54,020 bases of DNA from Bacteroidales bacterium (GCA_021108325.1 JAIORB010000062.1:1-54020); one strand, 5' to 3'; numbered from the stretch's first letter, positions 25,790-33,847 are shown. Numbers and translations: made by a program. The notes: a model not told the origin generated them from the letters alone.

Positions 25790-26081
25790 TAAAACAGGAC
25801 CAGAGGGTTTTGGTCCTATGACAGGTCGACGCATGGGATCTTGCGTTGGAAATGTAAATCCTGGATCTTATAATAACCCGGGATTTGGAACCGGTTTTGG
25901 AAGAGGGATGAGAAATGGTTCAGGAAGAGGTCTTGCACGTGGTGGAGGGCGAGGCTTTGGAAGAAATTTTACTTATCCTGAAAATCAAAATTTCTCTAAC
26001 AAAGAAGCAATTGAGAATGAGGTTAATATGCTTAAAGAACAATTGTCATTTTTAGGAAAGGAACTTGAAAAATTAAGTTAG
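25776..26081 (+). CDS. DUF5320-type glycine-rich small protein
   Basis: The start at ATG 25776 is supported by a strong AAAAGGAGG site (25763-25770) and by the family N-terminus MPRGDKTGPEGFGPMTGRR. The product is 101 residues. It has a Gly/Arg/Asn-rich middle (GFGRGMRNGSGRGLARGGGR) and a C-terminal coiled-coil helix (NEVNMLKEQLSFLGKELEKL). Such proteins recur next to DUF134 and NifX-like genes in anaerobes; the function is not known. Its ribosome site lies inside the end of the DUF134 gene, so translation is coupled. Confidence 0.75.
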   Translation: MPRGDKTGPEGFGPMTGRRMGSCVGNVNPGSYNNPGFGTGFGRGMRNGSGRGLARGGGRGFGRNFTYPENQNFSNKEAIENEVNMLKEQLSFLGKELEKLS

Positions 26082-26099
26082 TGCAAGGTTTGAATTGAA

Positions 26100-26180
26100 G
26101 ACCGTTAGCTTATAAAAATATCATAGTTATATTTTGGTTTAGTTTGTGTGTTTTTATGCTAATGGTCTTTTTATATTTTT
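26100..26180 (+). terminator. Branched hairpin followed by a T-rich tract (terminator or attenuator)
   Basis: GACCGTTAGC (26100-26109) pairs with GCTAATGGTC (26158-26167), with one G-T wobble. An inner stem AAAATAT/ATATTTT can form within the loop. TTTTTATATTTTT follows. It separates the regulator and DUF5320 genes from the rest of the locus and could lower readthrough. Confidence 0.5.
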
Positions 26181-26211
26181 AATTTGTAAAACGATAAATA
26201 AATTAATAAAA

Positions 26212-26439
26212 ATGAAAAATTCAGGAAAAGGTTTGGGTCAGGGTAGTGGAAAAGGACTTGGCAGTGGTGGTGGAAAAGGTCGTAATAAAGGCGGAGGCTT
26301 TGGTGTTGGAGGATATTGTGTTTGTGCTAAATGTGGCGAGAAAGTTCCTCATCAACAAGGAGTAAAATGCACAACACTTAAATGTCCCAAATGTGGTAAT
26401 ACAATGATTAGAGAAGAATTATTAAATCAAAATAAATAA
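26212..26439 (+). CDS. Glycine-rich zinc-ribbon protein
   Basis: The start at ATG 26212 gives a 75-residue protein, MKNSGKGLGQGSGKGLGSGG, with a Gly/Lys-rich N-terminal half. A zinc ribbon follows with CxxC pairs CAKCGEKVPH and CPKCGNTM, plus an extra Cys in VKCTTLKCPKC. The frame is open for 22 codons upstream, but those codons encode a non-homologous hydrophobic stretch. The combination of glycine-rich tail and double-CxxC ribbon recurs next to NifX-like genes in anaerobes. The function is unknown. Confidence 0.75.
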   Translation: MKNSGKGLGQGSGKGLGSGGGKGRNKGGGFGVGGYCVCAKCGEKVPHQQGVKCTTLKCPKCGNTMIREELLNQNK

Positions 26440-26458
26440 TAAATCACGAAATTAATTA

Positions 26459-26806
26459 ATGAATATTATGAAAATGAAATTTGCTATACCTACTTTAGGT
26501 AATGAACTAACGGCTCATTTTGGGCATTGCGAAAAATTTGCAATTGTTGATGTGGAAGATAATAAAGTTATAAAGGAAGAATTCATTACTCCGCCGGTTC
26601 ACCAACCAGGAGTATATCCAAAGTTTTTAGCTGACCACGGAGTACATGTAATTATTGCCGGAGGAATGGGTCAAAAAGCTCAGGATCTGTTTGCACAGAA
26701 CAATATTGAAGTTCATATGGGTGTGCAGGATGGCTCTCCTTCTGAATTAGTTGAGCATTATTTAAATGATCAGTTACAAACAGGTCAGAATTTATGCGAT
26801 CATTAG
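26459..26806 (+). CDS. NifX/NifB-C-like small protein (first copy)
   Basis: This protein of about 115 residues belongs to the dinitrogenase iron-molybdenum cofactor biosynthesis fold, a small RNase-H-like alpha/beta domain that carries metal-sulfur clusters. Typical features are FAIPTLGNELTAHFGHCEKFAIVDVE, HGVHVIIAGGMGQKAQDLF and NNIEVHMGV. The GGMGQ loop and the His of AHFGHCE are the usual ligand region. Three nearby ATGs (26459, 26468, 26474) could be the start. No nitrogenase genes are present, so a nitrogenase role is unlikely; ORP-like cluster binding fits better. A MinD-like gene follows after 18 bases. Confidence 0.88.
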   Translation: MNIMKMKFAIPTLGNELTAHFGHCEKFAIVDVEDNKVIKEEFITPPVHQPGVYPKFLADHGVHVIIAGGMGQKAQDLFAQNNIEVHMGVQDGSPSELVEHYLNDQLQTGQNLCDH

Positions 26807-26824
26807 ATTAAAGTATTTAAAAAG

Positions 26825-27685
26825 ATGAAAATAGCAATTGCCAGTGGAAAGGGTGGTACCGGAAAAACAACATTATCAACAAACTTAATTGCCCTTTTTT
26901 CTGAAACTGAAACTGTAGTTTTATCCGATTTGGATGTAGAAGAACCAAATTCAGGTTTGTTTATTAAAGGTGAATTAGTAAAAGAAGAAATAAAGTACAA
27001 GATGATTCCTGAATGGAAAGAAGATACCTGTACTTTGTGTGGTGAATGTCAGAAGAATTGTAATTTCCATGCTGTAATTCAGTTAGGGCCTCAAATATTG
27101 GTATTCCCTGAATTATGTCATAGTTGTTATGCATGTTCTGAATTGTGTCCTACCTCATCTTTACCTATGATTAGTCAAAGAATGGGTACGTTAAATCATT
27201 ATGAAAATGGAAATATATCTTTCATTGAAAGTCGTTTGGATATTGGGCAGGAACAGGCTGTGCCATTAATTGCCCAAACAAATGATTATATTGATGAAAC
27301 TTTTGATAAGAATATAGTAAAGATATTCGATGCACCACCCGGAACTTCGTGTCCTGTTATTGAAGCAACTAAAGATGTGGATTTTGTAATACTGATAACA
27401 GAACCTACTCCATTTGGTTTGCATGACCTAAAATTAGCTGTGGAAACAATGAAAAAATTAAGAAAAGATTTTGGAGTGGTAATAAATCGTTATGGAATTG
27501 GTAATAATGATGTTATTGATTATTGTGAGAATGATAATATTCCAATTCTTGCAAAAATACCAAATAGCAGAAAAGTTGCAGAACTGTATTCTATGGGTAA
27601 ATTAATATATACTGAATTGCCTGAGGTTAAGCAAGAACTTCAGAAAATCAGGAACTATATTTTAAATCTTAAAATTAATAATTGA
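26825..27685 (+). CDS. MinD-like P-loop ATPase with inserted 2x[4Fe-4S] ferredoxin module (copy 1)
   Basis: This 286-residue cytosolic ATPase belongs to the MinD/Mrp group found in anaerobes. The deviant Walker A is SGKGGTGKTTLSTNL (residues 7-21). Walker A' is LSDLDVEEPN. The switch region is IFDAPPGTSCPVIEA. A ferredoxin-like insertion has two CxxCxxCxxxC motifs, Cys69/72/75/79 and Cys98/101/104/108. In Desulfovibrio, related ATPases of the ORP locus form a complex with a NifX-like orange protein. It starts 18 bases after the NifX-like gene, and the second copy follows after 1 base. Confidence 0.93.
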   Translation: MKIAIASGKGGTGKTTLSTNLIALFSETETVVLSDLDVEEPNSGLFIKGELVKEEIKYKMIPEWKEDTCTLCGECQKNCNFHAVIQLGPQILVFPELCHSCYACSELCPTSSLPMISQRMGTLNHYENGNISFIESRLDIGQEQAVPLIAQTNDYIDETFDKNIVKIFDAPPGTSCPVIEATKDVDFVILITEPTPFGLHDLKLAVETMKKLRKDFGVVINRYGIGNNDVIDYCENDNIPILAKIPNSRKVAELYSMGKLIYTELPEVKQELQKIRNYILNLKINN

Positions 27686-27686
27686 G

Positions 27687-28568
27687 ATGAAGGAGATTGT
27701 TGTTATTTCCGGAAAAGGAGGAACAGGAAAAACTTCTGTTACAGCATCGTTAGCAGTTTTGGCAGGGCATGAGGCAATTATTGCGGATTGTGATGTTGAT
27801 GCTGCCGATATGCACTTGTTAATGAAACCGATAATTGAAAAATCAGAGAATTTTTTCAGTGGTGTGATTGCTCAAATCGATGAAGATAAATGTACTAACT
27901 GTGGAATGTGTGCTGATATTTGTCGCTTTAATGCTATTCCTGTAATAAACGATCAGCATACAATTAACTCTTTAAATTGCGAAGGTTGTGGCTATTGTGA
28001 AAAGGTATGCCCTGTTGATGCTATAACTATGCCTGAACAAAATGTGGGTGACTGGTATGTATCTAAAACTAAAATTGAGAATACACTGGTACATGCAAAG
28101 CTGGGAATTGGAGCTGAAAATTCAGGAAAACTTGTTGCCAAAGTTAAAAATGAGGCTAAATGTTTAGCCGAAGAAAACAATAAAGATTACATCATCGTTG
28201 ATGGTTCTCCCGGAATAGGTTGTCCTGTTGTTTCATCACTTTCAGGTGCAAATTTTGTTGTGTTAGTTACAGAACCTTCATTATCAGGTTTGCACGATTT
28301 AAAACGGGTTTATGAGCTGGTGAAAAAGTTTAATTTAAAAGCCGGGTGTATTATAAATAAGTATGATATAAACAAGGATGTAACAAAGGACATTATACAG
28401 TTTCTTAATGATGAGGCCATTGAGTATATAGCCAGTTTACCTTATGATGAAAATTTTACGAAAGCAATGACTTTTGGTAAAACTATTGTTGAATACGATC
28501 AGGGTGAATTGAAAGATTTGATTATTAGCAGTTGGGAAAAGATTAAAGAATTGGCGAATTCAAATTGA
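27687..28568 (+). CDS. MinD-like P-loop ATPase with inserted 2x[4Fe-4S] ferredoxin module (copy 2)
   Basis: This 293-residue paralogue of the preceding gene has the same plan. Walker A is SGKGGTGKTSVTASL (residues 8-22). Walker A' is IADCDVDAADMH. VDGSPGIGCPVVSSL follows the insertion. Its two CxxCxxCxxxC motifs sit at exactly the same residue numbers as in copy 1 (69/72/75/79 and 98/101/104/108), although the surrounding sequence has diverged. A heterodimer of the two is likely, as proposed for the paired ORP-locus ATPases. The two genes are one base apart. Confidence 0.93.
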   Translation: MKEIVVISGKGGTGKTSVTASLAVLAGHEAIIADCDVDAADMHLLMKPIIEKSENFFSGVIAQIDEDKCTNCGMCADICRFNAIPVINDQHTINSLNCEGCGYCEKVCPVDAITMPEQNVGDWYVSKTKIENTLVHAKLGIGAENSGKLVAKVKNEAKCLAEENNKDYIIVDGSPGIGCPVVSSLSGANFVVLVTEPSLSGLHDLKRVYELVKKFNLKAGCIINKYDINKDVTKDIIQFLNDEAIEYIASLPYDENFTKAMTFGKTIVEYDQGELKDLIISSWEKIKELANSN

Positions 28569-28634
28569 GAAGAGGAGAAAATGAAAAAATGAGAAAGGGA
28601 AATTGTTTAATGAATAATAATCATTAAATGTTTT

Positions 28635-28669
28635 AAAAGCCAAAAGCTAACAGCTAATAGCTTTTTACC
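28635..28669. repeat. Copy of the AGCTAATAGC repeat family
   Basis: AAGCCAAAAGCTAACAGCTAATAGCTTTTTACC lies in the 167-base spacer between the second MinD-like gene and the next NifX-like gene. It can form a small hairpin (AAAAGCTA...TAGCTTTTT) and might act as a processing or weak stop signal inside the locus. Confidence 0.6.
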
Positions 28670-28735
28670 AAATGAATAAAAATTATAAGAAGTTAATACA
28701 TTAATTTAAAAAATAAATCATAAAAAGTAAAAAAA

Positions 28736-29074
28736 ATGAAAATAGCATTTACAGCAAAAGGAACAGAATGGGAATCAGAAATGGATCCACGATTTGGAAG
28801 AACTGAATTTATTTTAGTTTATGATGATGAAAAAGACGAGTTTACATCGTTTGATAATAGGGAAATTGAAAATGAGGCTCATGGTGCCGGACCAAAAACT
28901 TCTCAGAAATTATTTGAGATGGGACCAGAAGTACTAATTACAGGAAATGGACCTGGTGGAAATGCAGCTACAGTTTTAGAAAAGGCCGGAATAGAAATTT
29001 ATATAGGAGCCGGGCAAATGTCTGTTAAGGAAGCATACGAAGCATATAAAAATAAAAATTTAAAAGGAGTTTAA
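28736..29074 (+). CDS. NifX/NifB-C-like small protein (second copy)
   Basis: This is a 112-residue member of the dinitrogenase iron-molybdenum cofactor family. It shows MKIAFTAKGTEWESEMDPRF, the RFGRTEFILVYDDE segment, LITGNGPGGNAATVLEKAG and IEIYIGAG. Unlike the first copy, the ligand loop reads GNGPGG and the N-terminal His is replaced within DPRFGR, a variation also known in ORP-type proteins. Its stop codon overlaps the start of the flavoprotein gene (TAATG), and a GGAG motif sits just before that start, so the two genes are coupled. Confidence 0.85.
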   Translation: MKIAFTAKGTEWESEMDPRFGRTEFILVYDDEKDEFTSFDNREIENEAHGAGPKTSQKLFEMGPEVLITGNGPGGNAATVLEKAGIEIYIGAGQMSVKEAYEAYKNKNLKGV

Positions 29075-30432
29075 TGATGAAAAAATACGATGTAATAATA
29101 ATCGGAGGCGGCCCTGCAGGAATAATAACAGGTGTGACAGCAAAAAAGCAACATCCTGAAAAATCAATGTTGTTGTTTAAAGAAGAAGAAAAGGGATTGG
29201 TTCCTTGTGGAATTCCCTATGTTTTTCATAGACTTGACGGTGTTGATAAAAATGTTATGGGACCGAAACCATTTGTAGATTTGGGTGGTGATGTTATAAC
29301 AGAAAAGATTACTGATTTAAATATAAAAGACAAAACAGTTTTAACTGAAGCAGGAAATGAGTTTACTTATGAAAAGCTTGTTTTTGCTACAGGCTCTGAA
29401 GTAGTTATTCCTGATTTTATTCCTGGGTACGATCTTGAGAATGTATTTTATATAAAGAAAAGTTACGAATATATAAAACAGATTCACGAAGAACTAAAAT
29501 CAAAAAAGAATATAGTTGTTATTGGCGGAGGCTTTATTGGTGCTGAGGTTGCTGAACAGCTTGCTCTAAATAAGGAGAAAAAAGTTACATTAATCGAAAG
29601 TGAACAATTTTGCTTTTCAAAAGCGTTTTCAAAGGAACTTAGTCAGATTGCCACTGAAGCATTAGCAGGAACAGATGTAAATATTAAAACATCAGTGCGT
29701 GTTGAAAAGGTTAATGGGGATAATGGCGTTGTTTCGTCTGTTTTGCTTGATAATGGTGATGAAATCCAGTGTGATGCTGTAATTATGGCTATTGGTTATA
29801 AACCAAATACTGATTTAGCAAAAAAGGCCGGACTGGAAATTAGTAAAACAGGAGCAATAATTGTTGATAATTATGAGCGTACAAAAGAGAAAGATATTTG
29901 TGCTGTTGGTGATTGTTCTCAAACCATTGGATTTTTAACAGGACGGATGGATCATGTTATGCTGGCGTCAACAGCAACTGCCGAAGCGCGTGTACTTGGA
30001 CACAATCTTTTTGGTATTAAAATCAGAAAAACTTTTACCGGAACACTGGCTGTTTTTTCAACAGAAATAAATGGAATAGCAATGGCAGCAGCAGGTGTTA
30101 ATGATAGTAATGCCGCTGAAGCAAGCATTGAATATTTGTCTGCTAAATTCAGTGATTTTGACACTCATCCCGGATCATTTGAAGATACTTCACCACTATC
30201 AGTTAAGCTCTTTGCATCACCTTGTGATGGTTCAATATTAGGAGGTGAAGTATGGGGTGGAAAATCTGCTGGCGAAATGATAAACACTATTAGTTTGGCA
30301 ATACAAAAAGGAGTAACTGTTTACGAGTTTATATCTTTTCAAATAGGAACACATCCTTTATTAACAAGTGCTCCTACTAAAACAATTTTGATTAAAGCAG
30401 CCGAAGGTATAATGGCACAAATAAAAAAATAG
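29074..30432 (+). CDS. FAD-dependent pyridine nucleotide-disulfide oxidoreductase (CoA-disulfide reductase/Nox-like)
   Basis: This 452-residue flavoenzyme has an N-terminal FAD dinucleotide fold VIIIGGGPAGIITGV (residues 7-21). The single redox Cys45 (GLVPCGIPYVF) is placed as in CoA-disulfide reductases, NADH oxidases and NADH peroxidases. The NAD fold is IVVIGGGFIGAEVAEQL. The second FAD motif is DICAVGDCSQT, and a C-terminal dimerisation domain completes it. No rhodanese domain is fused. It could reduce persulfide, polysulfide or CoA disulfide and pass electrons within this redox locus; the substrate is inferred. A second ATG at 29077 is an equally good start. Confidence 0.88.
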   Translation: MMKKYDVIIIGGGPAGIITGVTAKKQHPEKSMLLFKEEEKGLVPCGIPYVFHRLDGVDKNVMGPKPFVDLGGDVITEKITDLNIKDKTVLTEAGNEFTYEKLVFATGSEVVIPDFIPGYDLENVFYIKKSYEYIKQIHEELKSKKNIVVIGGGFIGAEVAEQLALNKEKKVTLIESEQFCFSKAFSKELSQIATEALAGTDVNIKTSVRVEKVNGDNGVVSSVLLDNGDEIQCDAVIMAIGYKPNTDLAKKAGLEISKTGAIIVDNYERTKEKDICAVGDCSQTIGFLTGRMDHVMLASTATAEARVLGHNLFGIKIRKTFTGTLAVFSTEINGIAMAAAGVNDSNAAEASIEYLSAKFSDFDTHPGSFEDTSPLSVKLFASPCDGSILGGEVWGGKSAGEMINTISLAIQKGVTVYEFISFQIGTHPLLTSAPTKTILIKAAEGIMAQIKK

Positions 30433-30448
30433 TACAAAATGTAAGTAT

Positions 30449-30859
30449 ATGAAACTTTTAATGATATATATGAATCGGTTTTCGTATAATCCTACAATCA
30501 AAACAATTGAGTTGATGCCTGATTTTAGTGAAGGTAAAGAATACGAGAATGTTCAGACAGCATTTATTCAGGTTGAAAAAGAAGATGAAGAAAAGGAAAG
30601 TGAAGTAAAAAAGAAATTACTTAAAAATCTAAAATGGATAGCCGGAAAAAATAACACGAAACATATCATATTACATTCGTTTGCACATTTATCGGAAAGT
30701 AAAGCCGATCCTGAATTCTCAAAAGTATTATTCGATAATATCGATGAACGTTTAACTAATTCAGGATTTACTGTTGAACAAACTCCTTTTGGATATTTCC
30801 TGGATTTAAATGTTGAGGCACCGGGTTTTTCTCTAGCGCGTGTATTTAAAGAGTTTTAA
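30449..30859 (+). CDS. Free-standing archaeal-type threonyl-tRNA synthetase editing domain
   Basis: This 136-residue protein resembles the N-terminal editing domain of archaeal ThrRS (the D-aminoacyl-tRNA-deacylase-like fold), which removes wrongly attached serine from tRNA-Thr. Recognisable family segments are MKLLMIYMNRFSY at the start, TAFIQVEKEDEE, HIILHSFAHLSESKADPEFS, and GFTVEQTPFGYFLDLNVEA followed by PGFSLARVFKEF. There is no synthetase attached. It sits 16 bases after the flavoprotein gene and before a NifX-like gene. A role in tRNA proofreading during oxidative or sulfur stress, or use of the fold for another ligand, are both possible. Confidence 0.72.
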   Translation: MKLLMIYMNRFSYNPTIKTIELMPDFSEGKEYENVQTAFIQVEKEDEEKESEVKKKLLKNLKWIAGKNNTKHIILHSFAHLSESKADPEFSKVLFDNIDERLTNSGFTVEQTPFGYFLDLNVEAPGFSLARVFKEF

Positions 30860-30897
30860 AAGTTAAAATTATTAACAGTATAAAAATTATAGATTTT

Positions 30898-31299
30898 ATG
30901 AGAATTAATGTGGCTTTTGCAACGGATGATGGAAAAACATTCATGGACAGGCATTTTGGAGATGCTGAGTATTATGATGTTTATGAGATTTCTGAAGCTG
31001 ATTCGGAGTTTAAAAAAAGAATAAAAAATACTACAGAAGAAGATGACGAAAGCATTCATGCTGATCCTGAAAAAGCAAAAGGTGTTGCAGGTTTATTTAA
31101 AAATGAAAATATTAAAGTTGTTGTTTCCAAAGTTTTTGGCGCTAATATTAAAAGAATCAAAAAAAAGTTTGTTTGTGTTTTAATGAACGACAATAGTATT
31201 TCGGAAAGTATAAAAAATATACAACAGGGTATTCATATTATAGATAATGAGTGGAATAAAGGAGAAGAAAGGAATCATCTTAATTTAAAAGAATTATAG
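30898..31299 (+). CDS. NifX-like protein, divergent third copy with acidic insertion
   Basis: This is a 133-residue divergent member of the same small metallocluster fold. The start RINVAFATDDGKTFMDRHFG and DAEYYDVYEI match the NifX pattern. A charged segment KNTTEEDDESIHADPEKAK replaces the usual linker. VVVSKVFGANIKRIKKKF takes the place of the glycine-rich ligand loop. The C-terminus extends past the domain (NEWNKGEERNHLNLKEL). It may have lost or changed cluster binding. It is 38 bases after the editing-domain gene. Confidence 0.75.
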   Translation: MRINVAFATDDGKTFMDRHFGDAEYYDVYEISEADSEFKKRIKNTTEEDDESIHADPEKAKGVAGLFKNENIKVVVSKVFGANIKRIKKKFVCVLMNDNSISESIKNIQQGIHIIDNEWNKGEERNHLNLKEL

Positions 31300-31328
31300 A
31301 AAATAGAAACTAACTTAATAAATAAAAT

Positions 31329-32111
31329 ATGAAACTTTCTGTTTTAACTGAAAATACTGCATCAGAGAAGTTTTTAGCCGAACACGGATTGTCCTATTAC
31401 ATCGAACACGATGTTGATATTCTTTTTGATACAGGGCATTCTGATGTTTTTTTACAAAATGCAAAGAAACTCAATATTGATATTAACCAGGTTGATACTG
31501 TTGTGCTTAGTCACGGTCACTGGGATCACGGTGATGGATTAAGATACATTAGCAATAAAAAGCTGATTTGCCATCCCGATGTTTTTCAGGAACGCTACAG
31601 AAAGAACGGCGATGAAAATATAGGACTTGAATTATCTTTTAAAGAGCTAAAAAATAAGTTTGATATTATTTATACCCGATTACCTTTTGAAGTATCAAAA
31701 AATATTATTTTCTTAGGCGAAATTCCACGAAATAATTCTTTTGAAGCACAAACGACTACATTTGAATTAGATGATAAAAAAGATGATTTTATTATTGATG
31801 ATTCAGGACTGGTAATTAAACTGGAAGATGAAATTGTAATTATTTCAGGTTGCGCTCACTCTGGTATTTGTAATATGGTTGAATACGCAAAGAAAGTAAC
31901 AGGAATAAATAAAATCAGGACAGTTATTGGAGGATTTCATTTAAAATATAATGATCAACAAACCAAAGAAACTATTAAGTATTTAAAATCGCAGGATATT
32001 GCAGAAGTATATCCATCGCATTGTACTGAGTTACCGGCTTTAGCAGCGTTCTATGATGAGTTTAAAATAAAGCATTTGAAGTCAGGGATGATTTTAAATT
32101 TTGATAAATAA
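31329..32111 (+). CDS. MBL-fold metallohydrolase (DHPS-like group)
   Basis: This is a 260-residue metallo-beta-lactamase-fold protein. Metal ligands are in VVLSHGHWDHGDGL (HxHxDH), GCAHSGICN and GGFHL, with a late His in YPSHCTELPAL. It resembles the archaeal and clostridial group related to the pterin-linked ribofuranosylaminobenzene phosphate synthase, common in anaerobes near redox and cofactor genes. The substrate is unknown. It has its own weak ribosome site and lies 29 bases after the NifX-like gene. Confidence 0.85.
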   Translation: MKLSVLTENTASEKFLAEHGLSYYIEHDVDILFDTGHSDVFLQNAKKLNIDINQVDTVVLSHGHWDHGDGLRYISNKKLICHPDVFQERYRKNGDENIGLELSFKELKNKFDIIYTRLPFEVSKNIIFLGEIPRNNSFEAQTTTFELDDKKDDFIIDDSGLVIKLEDEIVIISGCAHSGICNMVEYAKKVTGINKIRTVIGGFHLKYNDQQTKETIKYLKSQDIAEVYPSHCTELPALAAFYDEFKIKHLKSGMILNFDK

Positions 32112-32125
32112 AAAGAATAAATTCG

Positions 32126-32215
32126 GATTATCAACCCTGCCAAGGTTGTGTTAATAGACTGATAATCAATTTGTGTAATTTAAAATTTTAACAAAAATAA
32201 ACCCTGGCAAGGTTT
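32126..32215. repeat. Paired AACC-GGTT palindromes
   Basis: CAACCCTGCCAAGGTTG (32132-32148) and AAACCCTGGCAAGGTTT (32199-32215) are two palindromes of one type. They are framed by GATTATCA (32126) and TGATAATC (32160). They fill the 121-base gap before the DUF89 gene, the longest break in the second half of the locus. Confidence 0.6.
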
Positions 32216-32232
32216 CAATTATAATTAGAAGA

Positions 32233-33081
32233 ATGAAAACATATTTAGAATGTATTCCATGTTTTATGCAACAGGCGTATCGTACAGCACGAATTGCAAC
32301 GAGCGATGAGAAAAAGATCAAAGAAGTGCTGAATGTTGTTGGCGAAATGATCAAATCGATTCCTATGGAAAATACTCCTCCCGAAACAGGAAATATAATT
32401 TATCAAAAAATCAGTGAAATAACCGAGGTTCATGATCCTTACAAGGAAATAAAAAAAGCAAATATTAAAGAAGCATTATCTCTTTATCCTGAATTGAAGA
32501 AAAATATTGAAAATTCTGATGATCGTTTATTAACCGCTATTAGAATTGCAATTGCAGGTAATGTTATTGATTTAGGTGTAAACAAAAAATTTAATATAGT
32601 TGATGACCTAAAACAAATACTAAAACAGGATTTTGCAATTTTTGATTATGAAGATTTTAAAAATCAGTTAAATAGAGCAGAATTGGTATTGTATTTAGGC
32701 GATAATGCAGGCGAGTCGGTATTTGATAAATTATTAATAGAAGAACTTGGTAAACCTGTTACTTATGCTGTTCGCGATATTCCTGTTATAAACGATTGTG
32801 TTATTGAAGACGCAGTTACTTCGGGTCTCGATAAAGTTGCAACACTAATATCTTCAGGAAGTACAGCACCTGCAACTATTCTTAGTTTATGCAATGAAGA
32901 TTTTATTGAGAAGTTTAAAAATGCCGATTTGGTTATAAGTAAGGGCCAGGGGAATTACGAAGGCTTATCGCAGGTTAACAGAAGCGTATTTTTTATGCTT
33001 AAAGCTAAATGCCCGGTAATAGCAAATAATTTGAATGTTAAAGAAAACGATATAGTATTAAAGAGTATTAATATTCATTAA
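32233..33081 (+). CDS. DUF89/ARMT1-like metal-dependent phosphatase family protein
   Basis: This 282-residue protein belongs to the DUF89 family, whose studied members are metal-dependent damage-control phosphatases acting on side products of sugar-phosphate or cofactor metabolism. It begins MKTYLECIPCFMQQAYRTAR with the Cys7-x-x-Cys10 pair of the prokaryotic subgroup. The metal-binding core is VLYLGDNAGESVFDKLL. SKGQGNYEGL and CPVIANNL are later family motifs. The substrate is not known. It is part of the same-strand locus, 22 bases before the DUF4405 gene. Confidence 0.87.
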   Translation: MKTYLECIPCFMQQAYRTARIATSDEKKIKEVLNVVGEMIKSIPMENTPPETGNIIYQKISEITEVHDPYKEIKKANIKEALSLYPELKKNIENSDDRLLTAIRIAIAGNVIDLGVNKKFNIVDDLKQILKQDFAIFDYEDFKNQLNRAELVLYLGDNAGESVFDKLLIEELGKPVTYAVRDIPVINDCVIEDAVTSGLDKVATLISSGSTAPATILSLCNEDFIEKFKNADLVISKGQGNYEGLSQVNRSVFFMLKAKCPVIANNLNVKENDIVLKSINIH

Positions 33082-33103
33082 ATGTTTAACTAAAATTTCG
33101 ATT

Positions 33104-33841
33104 ATGAATAAAGGTAAGTGGAATTTTATTATTGATGCAATAATGTTTGTATTAATGGCTGCAATTGCAGGATTAGGTTTACTAATAAAATACGTTTTAC
33201 TTCCGGGTACAGAACGTTGGATAAAATACGGAAGAAGCGTTGATCTGACTTTTTGGGGACTCGACAGACACGACTGGGGAAGAATACATTTGATTTTAGC
33301 TTTGGTGCTGGTTGCATTACTTGCTCTGCATATTATTTTACACTGGAAGCTTACTGTTAGTTTATTTAAAAACTTAATTAATGGGAAAAAATCAAGAATT
33401 ATTTCTACAATATTTTTGGTTGTTATTACAGTAGTACTGGTTGTATTCCCTTTCTTTATTCAGGTTGATGTACATGATACAGCTACTGGCAGAGAACGTT
33501 TTCATTCTGCATCAGAAGCTATAACTCCTGTTGAAATAGAAACAAAAACTCCTGACAATAATAAATCTGAAGGTGAAACTTTAGAAAAAGAAAAACCAGT
33601 TCAGATAATTGAAGAGCGTGAGGAACATGAACACCACGATATTGACCCTTCAATTGAGGTGAAAGGTTATATGACATTATCGGAAATATCAAGAAAATAT
33701 AATATACCGGAAGATTATTTTAAAAGTAAACTAGATCTTCCTTCTTCGGTTTCAGGATCAGATCAATTAGGCCATTTACGAAAACAATATGGTTTTAAAA
33801 TGAGTGAAATAGAACTGATTATTTCTAATTATAAAAAATAG
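33104..33841 (+). CDS. DUF4405 membrane protein with putative haem-type histidines
   Basis: This is a 245-residue membrane protein. Three hydrophobic helices span residues about 10-30, 66-85 and 103-123. HDWGRIHLILALVLVALLAL and HIILHW hold His residues in positions typical of DUF4405 and cytochrome-b-like bundles. A charged linker rich in Glu and Lys (about 145-185) leads to a small C-terminal domain (YMTLSEISRKYNIPEDYFKS), of a kind also seen at the end of such proteins. It may pass electrons across the membrane to the soluble redox proteins of this locus; this is inference from His placement and context. Confidence 0.78.
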   Translation: MNKGKWNFIIDAIMFVLMAAIAGLGLLIKYVLLPGTERWIKYGRSVDLTFWGLDRHDWGRIHLILALVLVALLALHIILHWKLTVSLFKNLINGKKSRIISTIFLVVITVVLVVFPFFIQVDVHDTATGRERFHSASEAITPVEIETKTPDNNKSEGETLEKEKPVQIIEEREEHEHHDIDPSIEVKGYMTLSEISRKYNIPEDYFKSKLDLPSSVSGSDQLGHLRKQYGFKMSEIELIISNYKK

Positions 33842-33847
33842 CTTACC

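Noticed and set aside
26459..31299. Nitrogen fixation genes
   Set aside because: The NifX-like proteins belong to a broad metallocluster family. There is no nifH, nifD, nifK, nifE, nifN or full nifB with a radical SAM domain.
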